Shown: positions 1 through 5,258 of the stretch, one piece after another | How the letters are laid out: each line of letters begins with the position of its first letter | Numbering within the stretch: the first letter of the stretch is position 1 | Source: Planctomycetota bacterium | GTDB taxonomy: Bacteria; Planctomycetota; Planctomycetia; Isosphaerales; Isosphaeraceae | Assembly: GCA_021807585.1 (NCBI GenBank) | Contig: JAKBCQ010000270.1 | Location: 1-5,258, forward strand | Reading direction: 5' to 3' | Length of the DNA: 5,258 nt | The notes under the pieces: model-generated | What the model saw: the letters and a program-made list of their open reading frames with translations, nothing else | What the model was told of the DNA's origin: nothing | Databases searched by the model: none | Translations under genes and position numbers: made by a program

Positions 1-5
1 GAAAG

Positions 6-30
6 AGCTCACACGGCGGTTCGCCCTCCC
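6..30. repeat. Half palindromic element (right arm only)
   Basis: AGCTC, then ACACGGCGGT, then TCGCCCTCCC at 21-30. This matches the right arm of the complete units downstream. The matching left arm would lie beyond the left edge of the window. TCGCCCTCCC here can also pair with GGGAGGGCGA at 61-70 across a 30-nt loop, giving an alternative fold to the one within the next unit. Confidence 0.7.
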
Positions 31-60
31 ATAAGATCACAGCGATTGGAGTCTTTTTCC

Positions 61-139
61 GGGAGGGCGAGGCGCCGACCGAGCCGGCGATTGTATTGAG
101 ATTATCTTCAGATGGGCTCACACGGAGGTTCGCCCTCCC
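61..139. repeat. Palindromic element, unit A
   Basis: The left arm GGGAGGGCGA (61-70) is a perfect 10-bp reverse complement of the right arm TCGCCCTCCC (130-139). The inner segments GAGCC (81-85) and GGCTC (115-119) also pair perfectly. GGCGCC (71-76) pairs in part with GGAGGT (124-129). The result is an interrupted stem with an apical loop of about 29 nt. Confidence 0.8.
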
Positions 140-170
140 TTCAGATCACCGACGCCGAAATGTCGATTCC

Positions 171-248
171 GGGAGGGCAAGGCGCCGACCGACCCGGCGA
201 ATGTCAAAATCAACACTTAAAAGACGGCTCACACGGCGGTTCGCCCTC
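171..248. repeat. Palindromic element, unit B (slightly degraded)
   Basis: The left arm is GGGAGGGCAA (171-180) and the right arm TCGCCCTC (241-248). Both carry changes from unit A: G to A in the left arm, and loss of the final CC in the right arm. The inner pair GACCC (191-195) with GGCTC (226-230) has one mismatch. The partly decayed stem suggests an older or inactive copy. Confidence 0.75.
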
Positions 249-410
249 TTATAAGCGTTGGCCCTTCCAGAAGCGCTCGCGTAAAAAACTCGCCGAATTT
301 GTGGATTTCTTTCCGGATAAACTCCAAATCATTTTGTTATCAATACAGTACGGCGTCATTGTAGCTTATCCCGTCAAACATTATTAAATTAATACGTACA
401 TATAAATGCA
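249..410. other. AT-richer intergenic stretch without a supported gene
   Basis: This stretch follows the palindrome array and precedes the stop codon of the minus-strand gene that ends at 411. It is clearly richer in A and T than the flanking coding sequence. Only short ORFs occur on either strand, such as 36 codons on the minus strand at 249-359, and none resembles a known protein. I found no clear GC hairpin followed by a T-run that would serve as an intrinsic terminator for the minus-strand genes. Confidence 0.5.
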
Positions 411-2198
411 TTACAGATCGAGTCTCCGCCGCAGCGCCGCGATTCGAGCCGAAACGAGATCGTTCGCCGATTCGCCCGCCAGGCGTTCGGCGAGATCGAC
501 GATCCTCTCGGTCTCGCGAGCGTCGGGGGCCGCATCGGCGAGTGCCGCCGCGGCTTCGAGAGCGATCTCGGCGTCGGGCAGATCTATAAGAACATTTTCA
601 ATTAATTCATACGCCTCGGCGATTCGTCCCGCTCGAACGTGCAGTTCGCCGCGCCAAAGCGCCAGGGTCGATTCGCTCGCCGAGTCGTTCCAGGTCGTTC
701 GTTCGACGATTCGCTCGATCGTACGGATCGCCGCGTCGACCCCCTTCGAAGCGATCGCGTTGCGCACAATCGGAGCGATCAGCTCGAGCGGCGAGACCGC
801 GCATTCGGCTGGTCGAGGACGAGCGAGCGCAGCCTCGGCGAACCGCGCCGAGCGTGCGTCGTCGCCGAGCGCGATCGAAGATTCAAACGCCTCGATCCGT
901 CTCGAATCGGTGAGATCGGCGCCGTCAAGACGATCGAGCTCACGACCGCTTGCGCAAGCGAGATCGTCGCGATCGACCGTCTCGGGATCGTCGAGCGGTA
1001 AACCGAGACGCCGCCGCAACCGATCGAAAGGATAGCCTTGATATAAGAGCGCGGTCGAGGGACGTCGGCCGAGTTGCTCGCGCATGTCGACGATCGCCGC
1101 CAGCCGCGCCTCGGCCTCTCGATCGCCCCGCTCGATCAGCGCCGCGGCCCGCCGCGGCGATTCATCGCCCAGTCCGTGTCGCGGAAGAGTGATCCAGATA
1201 TTTTCAAACCAGTCTTCAACGGCCGCTCGCACGAGCGGATTGTACGCGGGATGTTCGCGAACGATATCGGAGGGGAGGCGAAACGTCCAGATCGCCGCGT
1301 CCCAAAGCGGCGGAGGCAGCGGAATCGCCTCGCGGAGCACGCTCTCGGGGTCGATTTCGCTCAAGATCGCCGCGAGTTCGTCGATCCCCCTCGGATCGGG
1401 GCTCGACATGCGAACGAATTCCTGCTTAAACACGATTGATGCGATTACGCGTGAAAGATCTTTAATATCAGGAACTCCGCTCGACGATCGTGCGCTTCGG
1501 CCGCGTCCGCGGAGCTCGAAGACGTTCGTATTTTCAAAACCGGGTTCGGATTTCGCGGTCGGATCGACGGGGTGAATCGGGACGAGTTCACCTATAAAAC
1601 CAAGCAAGTGTTTAATTTGATCGTGTCGATGATCGGCTTGGCCGCGGCGATCGACGACGATCGCGTGCGAGAGATCGTCGCAAAGTCGTTCGGCGCCGGC
1701 GCCCTGGCGAAGGACTTCGGCGATCGTCCAGGCTTTGACCGCGCGTTCGCGACTTACTTTCGCGCCGGCGCCGGTTGCGATTTCAAGCGTCACGAACCGA
1801 TCGAGTACGCCGATCGCACGTTCGTTTTCACCCATCCATGTCAGGCAAATTGCTTGATTAAAAAGCGCCGAGGTATCCCCCGCGTCGCGCGCCGCGAGCT
1901 TCGCGAACGCCTCCTCGGCCGACTCGGTATCGTCGACGGTCGATTGTTCGAAGGCGGCGTTCCATTTCCTCCGTCGTTCGTCGCTCGTCGGCTCAAGAAA
2001 CGAGGGAAACGATCGCGCGACCGCGGGGAGTTCGATCGCGTTTTTTAACAACTCGAGCGCCTCGGCCGCGGCTCGATCGTCGGGATCGATCTGCGCGGCG
2101 CGTTTCCAGATCGCGTGCGCCGCGAACGGTCGGCGCAGGCTTATCTCGTCCCAACCCGCTTGAACCGCCTCGATCGGCGAATCCCAATCCAGACTCAT
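411..2198 (-). CDS. TPR-like repeat protein of unknown function (planctomycete-type), 595 aa
   Basis: Seen: an intact ORF ending in TAA at 411-413. It has no signal peptide or membrane segment, so it is probably cytoplasmic. Residues 9-41 (W16, W31, A34, P39) form a TPR-like helical hairpin with the usual DPDD end. Residues 94-140 form a second TPR-like block containing an NQAICLTWMGENERAI stretch. Residues 153-180 are a further helical block, and 389-401 hold the motif YPFDRLRRRLGLP. The C-terminal third (about 429-590) is alanine-rich and helical. Start choice: M41 of the longest frame (ATG at 2196-2198) is preferred because MSLDWDSPIEAVQAGW begins the TPR block directly. The 40 codons upstream are low-complexity and use A/T-ending codons unlike the rest. 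The longer start at 2318 would give 635 aa and lie 19 nt after the upstream gene's stop. Neither start has a strong Shine-Dalgarno sequence. Inferred: TPR proteins usually mediate protein-protein contacts, but the partner is unknown. Several blocks match the upstream gene collinearly, so the two are probably diverged paralogs in one operon. Confidence 0.85.
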   Translation of the reverse strand: MSLDWDSPIEAVQAGWDEISLRRPFAAHAIWKRAAQIDPDDRAAAEALELLKNAIELPAVARSFPSFLEPTSDERRRKWNAAFEQSTVDDTESAEEAFAKLAARDAGDTSALFNQAICLTWMGENERAIGVLDRFVTLEIATGAGAKVSRERAVKAWTIAEVLRQGAGAERLCDDLSHAIVVDRRGQADHRHDQIKHLLGFIGELVPIHPVDPTAKSEPGFENTNVFELRGRGRSARSSSGVPDIKDLSRVIASIVFKQEFVRMSSPDPRGIDELAAILSEIDPESVLREAIPLPPPLWDAAIWTFRLPSDIVREHPAYNPLVRAAVEDWFENIWITLPRHGLGDESPRRAAALIERGDREAEARLAAIVDMREQLGRRPSTALLYQGYPFDRLRRRLGLPLDDPETVDRDDLACASGRELDRLDGADLTDSRRIEAFESSIALGDDARSARFAEAALARPRPAECAVSPLELIAPIVRNAIASKGVDAAIRTIERIVERTTWNDSASESTLALWRGELHVRAGRIAEAYELIENVLIDLPDAEIALEAAAALADAAPDARETERIVDLAERLAGESANDLVSARIAALRRRLDL

Positions 2199-2337
2199 CT
2201 CGAAGGACTCATGTGATGAATTAGTATGAGCATCTTCAAATAAGGACGTAGCAAGAAGGATTGTCGATGTCTCCCGCCTCGGTTGAACCCGCGCCGATTC
2301 GCGATCGACGAACGACATCGCCTCGTCGTCGCTCGTT
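2199..2337. other. Gap between the two minus-strand genes, or N-terminal extension of the downstream gene
   Basis: The reading frame of the downstream gene stays open through this gap up to an ATG at 2316-2318, which has GAGG two bases upstream. Much of 2199-2262 is AT-rich, unlike the flanking coding sequence, for example the minus-strand stretch with CTTATTTGAAG and CATACTAATTC. That favours a leader or promoter region over coding sequence. I could not identify a convincing -35/-10 pair. Confidence 0.35.
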
Positions 2338-4626
2338 TTACCGAAGGCTCGAACCGGGAGTCCAGATCGCCTTGCGTTCTCCCGTCGCGACGTCGTCCGA
2401 TCCCGGCGTCCAGATCGTCTTCCGGCCCGCCGCGACGTCGATTCCGACGCTCGATTCGGCGACGAGCGGGGCGTAGGGGGCGGCTACTTCCATCAATCGA
2501 GTCGGATCGAGTTCGATCTCTTGGGTTTTGGGATTGCGAACAAGGCGCATCAGCCCCAAGTGGATCATTTCATCGAGTAAAAATGCGAACGTTCGTCGCG
2601 ATTCGCCGATTCGATCCATCATCGCGAGCAAATCGGGCATCGCCGTCGCGAGCCGGTTCTCTCGAATCGCGACCGAGATCCGCAAAATCTCCACGCAATT
2701 TCGGAAATATCGTTCGTCGTCGGGGTCTTCGTAGTGGACCGAATCGCACCTGTCGAAGAACGCGTCGAGATCCTCGCGGGTTCCGAAGGATAATTGAATG
2801 CGACTCATCAGAGTCGCGTGACCGGCCTTCAGTTCGGCGGGAAAGTTTGGTCCTTCGCGTCGGAAAATCTCCTCGACCGCCCTGCGGATCGAAATCATGG
2901 CGGCGAATCTTTGCGCCTTCCACTCGAACGCGATCAAAGCCTCGTCGTCGAGCCCTTTCACGTCGACGCGTATGAGCTTATAAATAGGAATGGACTCGAT
3001 CGAGTCTTTGTCGAGCGCGGCGGGATCGATCGCTGGCTCGCGGGGAACGCCCGCATCATCGCGAATCAAATCCCAATCGACGTTTAGAAATTGAAAAGAC
3101 TGCTCAAGAATACAGAACATGGCGCGGAGAACACGACGCGATCGAGGGTCGAGATCGGCGAGCGATTTCGGACGGCGGCCGACGATCTTTTCCAGAACGA
3201 GCGGCGCCCACGCCGCGGCGATGTATTTCTCGACCGCCCAATTCCATCGATTCAACGGCTCGTTTTCTCGCGTGAGCAATCGTATCAGAGTGAAAAAATA
3301 TTCACTTGTCAGAATGAGACCGATTTTGGAGATCGTCGTCGTCCGAGGTTGAGCCGGAGCGATGGCCGAGCCCGCGATCTCGCGAAACCGATCGATCTCT
3401 GAAACGAGTCGTTCGTCGTCGATCGTCCTCAAGCCGACTTTGTCGCGATCGACGAACACCAGCGAATACAAAGTCGGCGCGTCGGCGCGAGAACTCTTGG
3501 CGAACGAATCGAGATCGTTCACCGGTCGATCGAACCAAACGTACGCCGTCTTCAGGTCGCGCTCGTCGACTTCGTCGCGATCCCCGGCGTCGTCGGGAGA
3601 TTGAAATTGCTTGATCAAGTCTTTAAGCTTTTGGTTTTTCTCCTCGACCGATCCGTCGATCTTGACGAACGACCGATCGCCGTCGAGGATCGCGATCAGG
3701 CGAGAGCGGTCGCGAATCGGCCAAGAGAGGAAAACGTGCTCAATAAAATACTCTTCTCCTAGGTAATTGATCGAGCGGAGCAGAGCCTCGGCGTCGACCG
3801 CGGCTTCCGATTCGGGTTCGAGCCGTTCCATGCAGCGAGCGAGCGCGGTCGCCCCCCCCCGCACGTCCATCATCCAAAACTTGACGAGCGCCGCGTTCCA
3901 ATAAACCTCCGCACTCGGATGCGACTCGGCGATCTCGTCAAAAACCGACGCCGCCGCGCGAAAATTCGCGTCTTGCGCGTCGGCGATCGCCTGTAAAAAT
4001 CGTCCACGCTCGGCCGCCGAGAGATCCTCCCCGGGTTCCAATAGCGTGTGATCGTGCTGAATCCAGGGAGTCGGCGAGAATTCCACCAGCAACTGGTGTA
4101 ATTGTTTAAGAAACTTGATATGTACTTCCGAGTTAGGCTCCCATTTCTTCATCGCGATCCGAATCAATTTAAGACAGGAAACTTCCTCGACGGGATTGTT
4201 CGACGAATCGCAGAACCTTGACAGAAACGGTGCGTAAGCGTCGCAGTTCTCCGCGGTCAGAGTCCGGAGCGCCACGCCGATATCGTCGAGCAGATGCTCG
4301 GGATGTTCGACCGACCGCAGATATCTCGTGATTAGCCGAAGCCCAAGACCGTAGGGATGATTCGGCTGAATCGTCAGCAGACGATCGAGCATCGCGTCGG
4401 GGCTCGCTCCTCGATTGACCAGCGAAACGGCTTGTTGAATCAGCAGATATGCGTTGTCGGGGAATTTCGCCAACCCTTCCTCGGTCACTTTCGCGCACGC
4501 GTCGTGTTGATCGTTGGACCTGTAACGAAGGATTCGATCAATGAACGTCGCCGCCTGAAAGCAGCACCATTTGTATTTTTGTCCGCTTCCGCAGGGGCAA
4601 GGGTCGTAGGCGTTCAACAGGGCCAT
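2338..4626 (-). CDS. SEC-C motif protein with TPR-like repeats and C-terminal IWTPG repeat, 762 aa
   Basis: Seen: ATG at 4624-4626 and TAA at 2338-2340. Residues 10-22 read CPCGSGQKYKWCC, a textbook SEC-C zinc motif with ligands C10, C12, C21 and C22. Helical TPR-like stretches follow at about 25-105 and 217-272 (VYWNAALVKFW). A charged, probably disordered linker lies at 343-358. Further conserved blocks are at 385-415, 464-488 and 517-531 (DWDLIRDDAGVP). The tail carries two copies, 16 residues apart, of RKTIWTPGS (735-743) and RKAIWTPGS (751-759). There is no signal peptide or membrane helix. Known: SEC-C motifs bind zinc and, at the SecA C-terminus, contact SecB and ribosomes; in other proteins the role is mostly unknown. 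Inferred: a cytoplasmic scaffold or adaptor. Start choice: the SEC-C motif normally sits at the extreme N-terminus in such proteins, so ATG 4626 fits, although only a weak GAG precedes it. It is probably co-transcribed with the paralogous gene downstream. It contains a run of nine G (minus strand) at codons 256-259. Confidence 0.9.
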   Translation of the reverse strand: MALLNAYDPCPCGSGQKYKWCCFQAATFIDRILRYRSNDQHDACAKVTEEGLAKFPDNAYLLIQQAVSLVNRGASPDAMLDRLLTIQPNHPYGLGLRLITRYLRSVEHPEHLLDDIGVALRTLTAENCDAYAPFLSRFCDSSNNPVEEVSCLKLIRIAMKKWEPNSEVHIKFLKQLHQLLVEFSPTPWIQHDHTLLEPGEDLSAAERGRFLQAIADAQDANFRAAASVFDEIAESHPSAEVYWNAALVKFWMMDVRGGATALARCMERLEPESEAAVDAEALLRSINYLGEEYFIEHVFLSWPIRDRSRLIAILDGDRSFVKIDGSVEEKNQKLKDLIKQFQSPDDAGDRDEVDERDLKTAYVWFDRPVNDLDSFAKSSRADAPTLYSLVFVDRDKVGLRTIDDERLVSEIDRFREIAGSAIAPAQPRTTTISKIGLILTSEYFFTLIRLLTRENEPLNRWNWAVEKYIAAAWAPLVLEKIVGRRPKSLADLDPRSRRVLRAMFCILEQSFQFLNVDWDLIRDDAGVPREPAIDPAALDKDSIESIPIYKLIRVDVKGLDDEALIAFEWKAQRFAAMISIRRAVEEIFRREGPNFPAELKAGHATLMSRIQLSFGTREDLDAFFDRCDSVHYEDPDDERYFRNCVEILRISVAIRENRLATAMPDLLAMMDRIGESRRTFAFLLDEMIHLGLMRLVRNPKTQEIELDPTRLMEVAAPYAPLVAESSVGIDVAAGRKTIWTPGSDDVATGERKAIWTPGSSLR
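2350..2424 (-). repeat. In-frame 48-bp tandem repeat encoding the C-terminal RK-IWTPGS motif
   Basis: Two copies of a nine-residue motif, RKTIWTPGS (2398-2424) and RKAIWTPGS (2350-2376), lie exactly 48 bp (16 codons) apart at the very C-terminus of the SEC-C protein. The proteins differ at one residue while synonymous positions have drifted: ACG versus ACT for Thr, CCG versus CCC for Pro, and GGA versus GGT for Gly. That pattern suggests the peptide itself is being kept rather than a fresh DNA duplication. Confidence 0.85.
4593..4599 (-). other. First cysteine pair (C10, C12) of the SEC-C zinc motif
   Basis: This segment encodes the CPC part of the motif (C10-P11-C12) on the minus strand; the GSGQKY loop and the terminal CC (C21, C22) follow at lower coordinates, down to 4561. 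The spacing C-x-C-x8-C-C is the standard SEC-C arrangement, so zinc binding is expected. No ligand is missing. Confidence 0.8.
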
Positions 4627-4641
4627 CGCGTGGGTCTCGAT

Positions 4642-4857
4642 TCAATCGGCTTCGGCGGCCGGTCGTGTTTCTGACAATCCGATCGTGACAACCTTAACAA
4701 ACTCGCGATCGCCTAGTCCACTGGGAAGGATCGCATCGTTGATCGTAATCGGCCAATCGATCGAGGTTTGCGAATGAAGCGTCGGAGCCGCACCCGCCCC
4801 CCGATCGGGACCGAGTCTCGGCGTCGACGATCTTTTGATGATATAAAGGCTAATCAA
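4642..4857 (-). CDS. Doubtful 71-aa ORF upstream of the SEC-C gene (TTG start only)
   Basis: Seen: an open frame of 71 codons ending in TGA 15 nt before the SEC-C gene's ATG. That spacing would suit the first gene of the same operon. Codon use resembles the neighbouring genes, with many G/C-ending codons, CGATCG palindromes and GAT/ATC pairs. Against it: the only possible start is TTG at 4855-4857, no Shine-Dalgarno sequence precedes it, and the peptide (for example SIDWPITINDAILPSGLGDR) matches no family I recognise. It has no membrane segment. It could be a small leader gene, a remnant of a larger decayed gene, or chance. Listed only as a possibility. Confidence 0.2.
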   Translation of the reverse strand: MISLYIIKRSSTPRLGPDRGAGAAPTLHSQTSIDWPITINDAILPSGLGDREFVKVVTIGLSETRPAAEAD

Positions 4858-4864
4858 ATTTAAT
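4835..4864 (+). promoter_or_regulatory. Weak sigma70-like promoter candidate for the right-hand genes
   Basis: TTGATG (4835-4840) matches TTGACA at four of six positions. TTTAAT (4859-4864) matches TATAAT at five of six positions. The spacer is 18 bp, within the normal range. It would give a 5' leader of about 140 nt before the mini-ORF at 5016. AT-rich intergenic DNA gives such matches easily, and planctomycete promoters are poorly characterised, so support is weak. Confidence 0.22.
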
Positions 4865-5004
4865 AGGAATGATGACGAGGATTCGACGAAAAAACAAGCC
4901 TTTTCGCGTAGCCTGAAGTCTTATCCGATCTCAATCGCCGAAGCGCGATCAAGAGACTTGCAATCGCAATGAGCCGGTTTTAGGCTGCCGATACTCGCTC
5001 GATC

Positions 5005-5010
5005 GAGGTG
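5005..5010 (+). promoter_or_regulatory. Ribosome binding site of the basic mini-ORF
   Basis: GAGGTG lies five bases (ATAAG) before the ATG at 5016. This is the strongest Shine-Dalgarno match in the window next to a start codon, and it is the main reason to consider the mini-ORF translated. Confidence 0.5.
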
Positions 5011-5015
5011 ATAAG

Positions 5016-5114
5016 ATGGACGGCTCGTCCGGTCGCCGCGGCGCCCGCCCCGTCCGAGACGTTCGCCGTTCCAAAAGGGTTTCCCTCGGTCGGTTCAGGA
5101 GTGACCGGATATGA
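5016..5114 (+). CDS. Candidate 32-aa basic leader peptide, overlapping the next gene
   Basis: Seen: ATG at 5016-5018, preceded by GAGGTG at a five-base spacing, then 32 codons and TGA at 5112-5114. The stop overlaps the next gene's ATG (5111-5113) as ATGA, the classic layout for translational coupling. The peptide has ten arginines and one lysine against three aspartates (for example RPVRDVRRSKRVSLGRFR), no hydrophobic segment and no cysteine. Inferred: a small coupled upstream gene or a regulatory leader for the membrane protein. Alternatively the arginine richness simply reflects CG-rich DNA read in this frame. I recognise no family. No experimental or homology support is available here. 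Confidence 0.35.
   Translation: MDGSSGRRGARPVRDVRRSKRVSLGRFRSDRI
5097..5101 (+). promoter_or_regulatory. Ribosome binding site of the membrane protein gene
   Basis: AGGAG lies nine bases before the ATG at 5111. An in-frame TGA at 5102-5104 rules out any start further upstream, so this site fixes the start of the gene that follows. It lies inside the mini-ORF, as expected for coupled genes. Confidence 0.65.
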
Positions 5115-5258
5115 ATCTCGATTTCAGGTTCGAAAGAGTGATAAGAGCCCTGTTGATGATCATCACAGTGTTCGCGATAATCGTTAAAATCAATATTGAT
5201 GATGCTCGTCAAAGAAAGGAGATTCGTTTACTGACCGATGAAATCCGCTCGGATCTGG
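5111..5258 (+). CDS. N-terminus of a single-pass membrane protein (partial, runs off the window)
   Basis: Seen: ATG at 5111, preceded by AGGAG and, three codons upstream, by an in-frame TGA, so this is the first possible start. Forty-nine residues are visible. Residues 1-9 carry R6 and R9. Residues 10-25 (VIRALLMIITVFAIIV) form one hydrophobic helix. Residues 30-49 are strongly charged, with I38, L41, I45 and L49 in heptad-like spacing, so a short coiled coil is likely. The lack of a cleavage site after the helix suggests a signal anchor rather than a cleaved signal peptide. Many types begin this way, including FtsL/DivIC-like division proteins, sensor kinases and secretion subunits, and too little is visible to choose. 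The gene overlaps the basic mini-ORF by four bases and is transcribed away from the SEC-C operon. Confidence 0.65.
   Translation, partial: MNLDFRFERVIRALLMIITVFAIIVKINIDDARQRKEIRLLTDEIRSDL

Larger units (their letters stand above)
6..248. repeat. Tandem array of REP-like imperfect palindromes
   Basis: Three right arms lie at 6-30, 115-139 and 226-248, each of the form GGCTC-ACACGGNGGT-TCGCCCTC(CC). Two left arms lie at 61-85 and 171-195, of the form GGGAGGGCRA-GGCGCCGACC-GA(G/C)CC. Right arms repeat every 109-111 bp and left arms every 110 bp, so the array is a tandem repeat of roughly 2.3 units. The spacers also share a little sequence, with AGATCAC at 34-40 and 142-148. The outer 8-10 bp of left and right arms are reverse complements, so each unit can fold into a long hairpin. 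Palindromic elements of this type are common between planctomycete genes and resemble REP/BIME elements. No REP-associated transposase gene is in the window. The array lies past the 3' end of the minus-strand gene pair, so a role in transcript ending or stability is possible but only inferred. Confidence 0.85.
4627..5015. other. Divergent intergenic region
   Basis: This region separates the minus-strand SEC-C gene from plus-strand coding on the right, so it should hold promoters for both directions. It contains a doubtful 71-codon minus-strand ORF (4642-4857) and an AT-rich patch at 4835-4875 that is the best promoter candidate. No RNA gene, riboswitch or clear terminator hairpin was recognised. 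Confidence 0.4.

Noticed and set aside
6..248. CRISPR array
   Set aside because: There are only two to three repeats with a period of about 110 bp; the arms are palindromic and the spacers share sequence, which fits REP-like elements rather than CRISPR.
249..359. 36-codon minus-strand ORF downstream of the TPR gene
   Set aside because: It is short, has no convincing ribosome binding site, shows no recognisable motif and ends at the edge of the repeat.
112..387. 91-codon plus-strand ORF over the repeat array
   Set aside because: Its first half is the translated palindromic repeat (SHGGSPS twice), and the rest lies in AT-rich intergenic DNA with no family resemblance.
406..2048. Several plus-strand ORFs of 120-209 codons opposite the TPR gene
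   Set aside because: They are rich in Arg, Ser and Ala, as expected from reading GC-rich coding DNA on the wrong strand. The minus-strand frame has TPR-like periodicity and matches its paralog.
2283..2975. 230-codon plus-strand ORF
   Set aside because: It is an arginine/serine/proline-rich shadow of the SEC-C gene and crosses the intergenic gap; no domain is visible.
4903..5000. Possible terminator or small RNA hairpins in the divergent region
   Set aside because: Only short palindromes (such as CTCGATCGAG) were found, with no stem followed by a T-run. They are explained by the CGATCG excess.
4949..5212. 87-codon minus-strand ORF with a TTG start
   Set aside because: It overlaps the plus-strand membrane protein start, which has a clear ribosome site and a transmembrane helix. 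The minus frame has no ribosome site and no coherent features.

Overview
The window looks like a chromosomal piece of a planctomycete, possibly of the Isosphaeraceae. Three things suggest this. Two large genes match a cytoplasmic SEC-C/TPR-like protein type that I associate with planctomycetes. There is a palindromic intergenic repeat of the 'TCGCCCTCCC ... GGGAGGGCGA' kind that is common between planctomycete genes. The GC-rich sequence is also saturated with the palindrome CGATCG. This assignment rests on recall and composition, not on a search.

Layout from left to right. Positions 1-250 hold a tandem array of imperfect palindromes with a period of about 110 bp: the right half of one unit followed by two whole units. 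Positions 251-410 are AT-richer and carry no convincing gene. Two large genes follow, both on the minus strand and read from right to left. The upstream one (2338-4626, 762 aa) begins with a zinc-binding SEC-C motif, has TPR-like helical hairpins and ends in two copies of an RK-IWTPGS repeat. The downstream one (411-2198, 595 aa; an alternative start would give 635 aa) has TPR-like helices but no SEC-C motif. The two proteins share several blocks in the same order, so they look like an old, diverged tandem duplication, probably co-transcribed.

Positions 4627-5110 form a divergent intergenic region. It contains a doubtful 71-aa minus-strand ORF with only a TTG start, a weak plus-strand promoter candidate, and a 32-codon plus-strand ORF for a very basic peptide. 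That small ORF has a strong ribosome binding site, and its stop overlaps the next start as ATGA. The next gene (from 5111, plus strand) runs off the right edge; its visible 49 residues are a single-pass membrane anchor followed by a charged, possibly coiled-coil helix.

No mobile element, RNA gene, CRISPR array, toxin-antitoxin pair or defence gene is visible. The most interesting items are the paralogous SEC-C/TPR pair of unknown function, the basic mini-ORF coupled to the membrane protein, and the palindromic repeat array.
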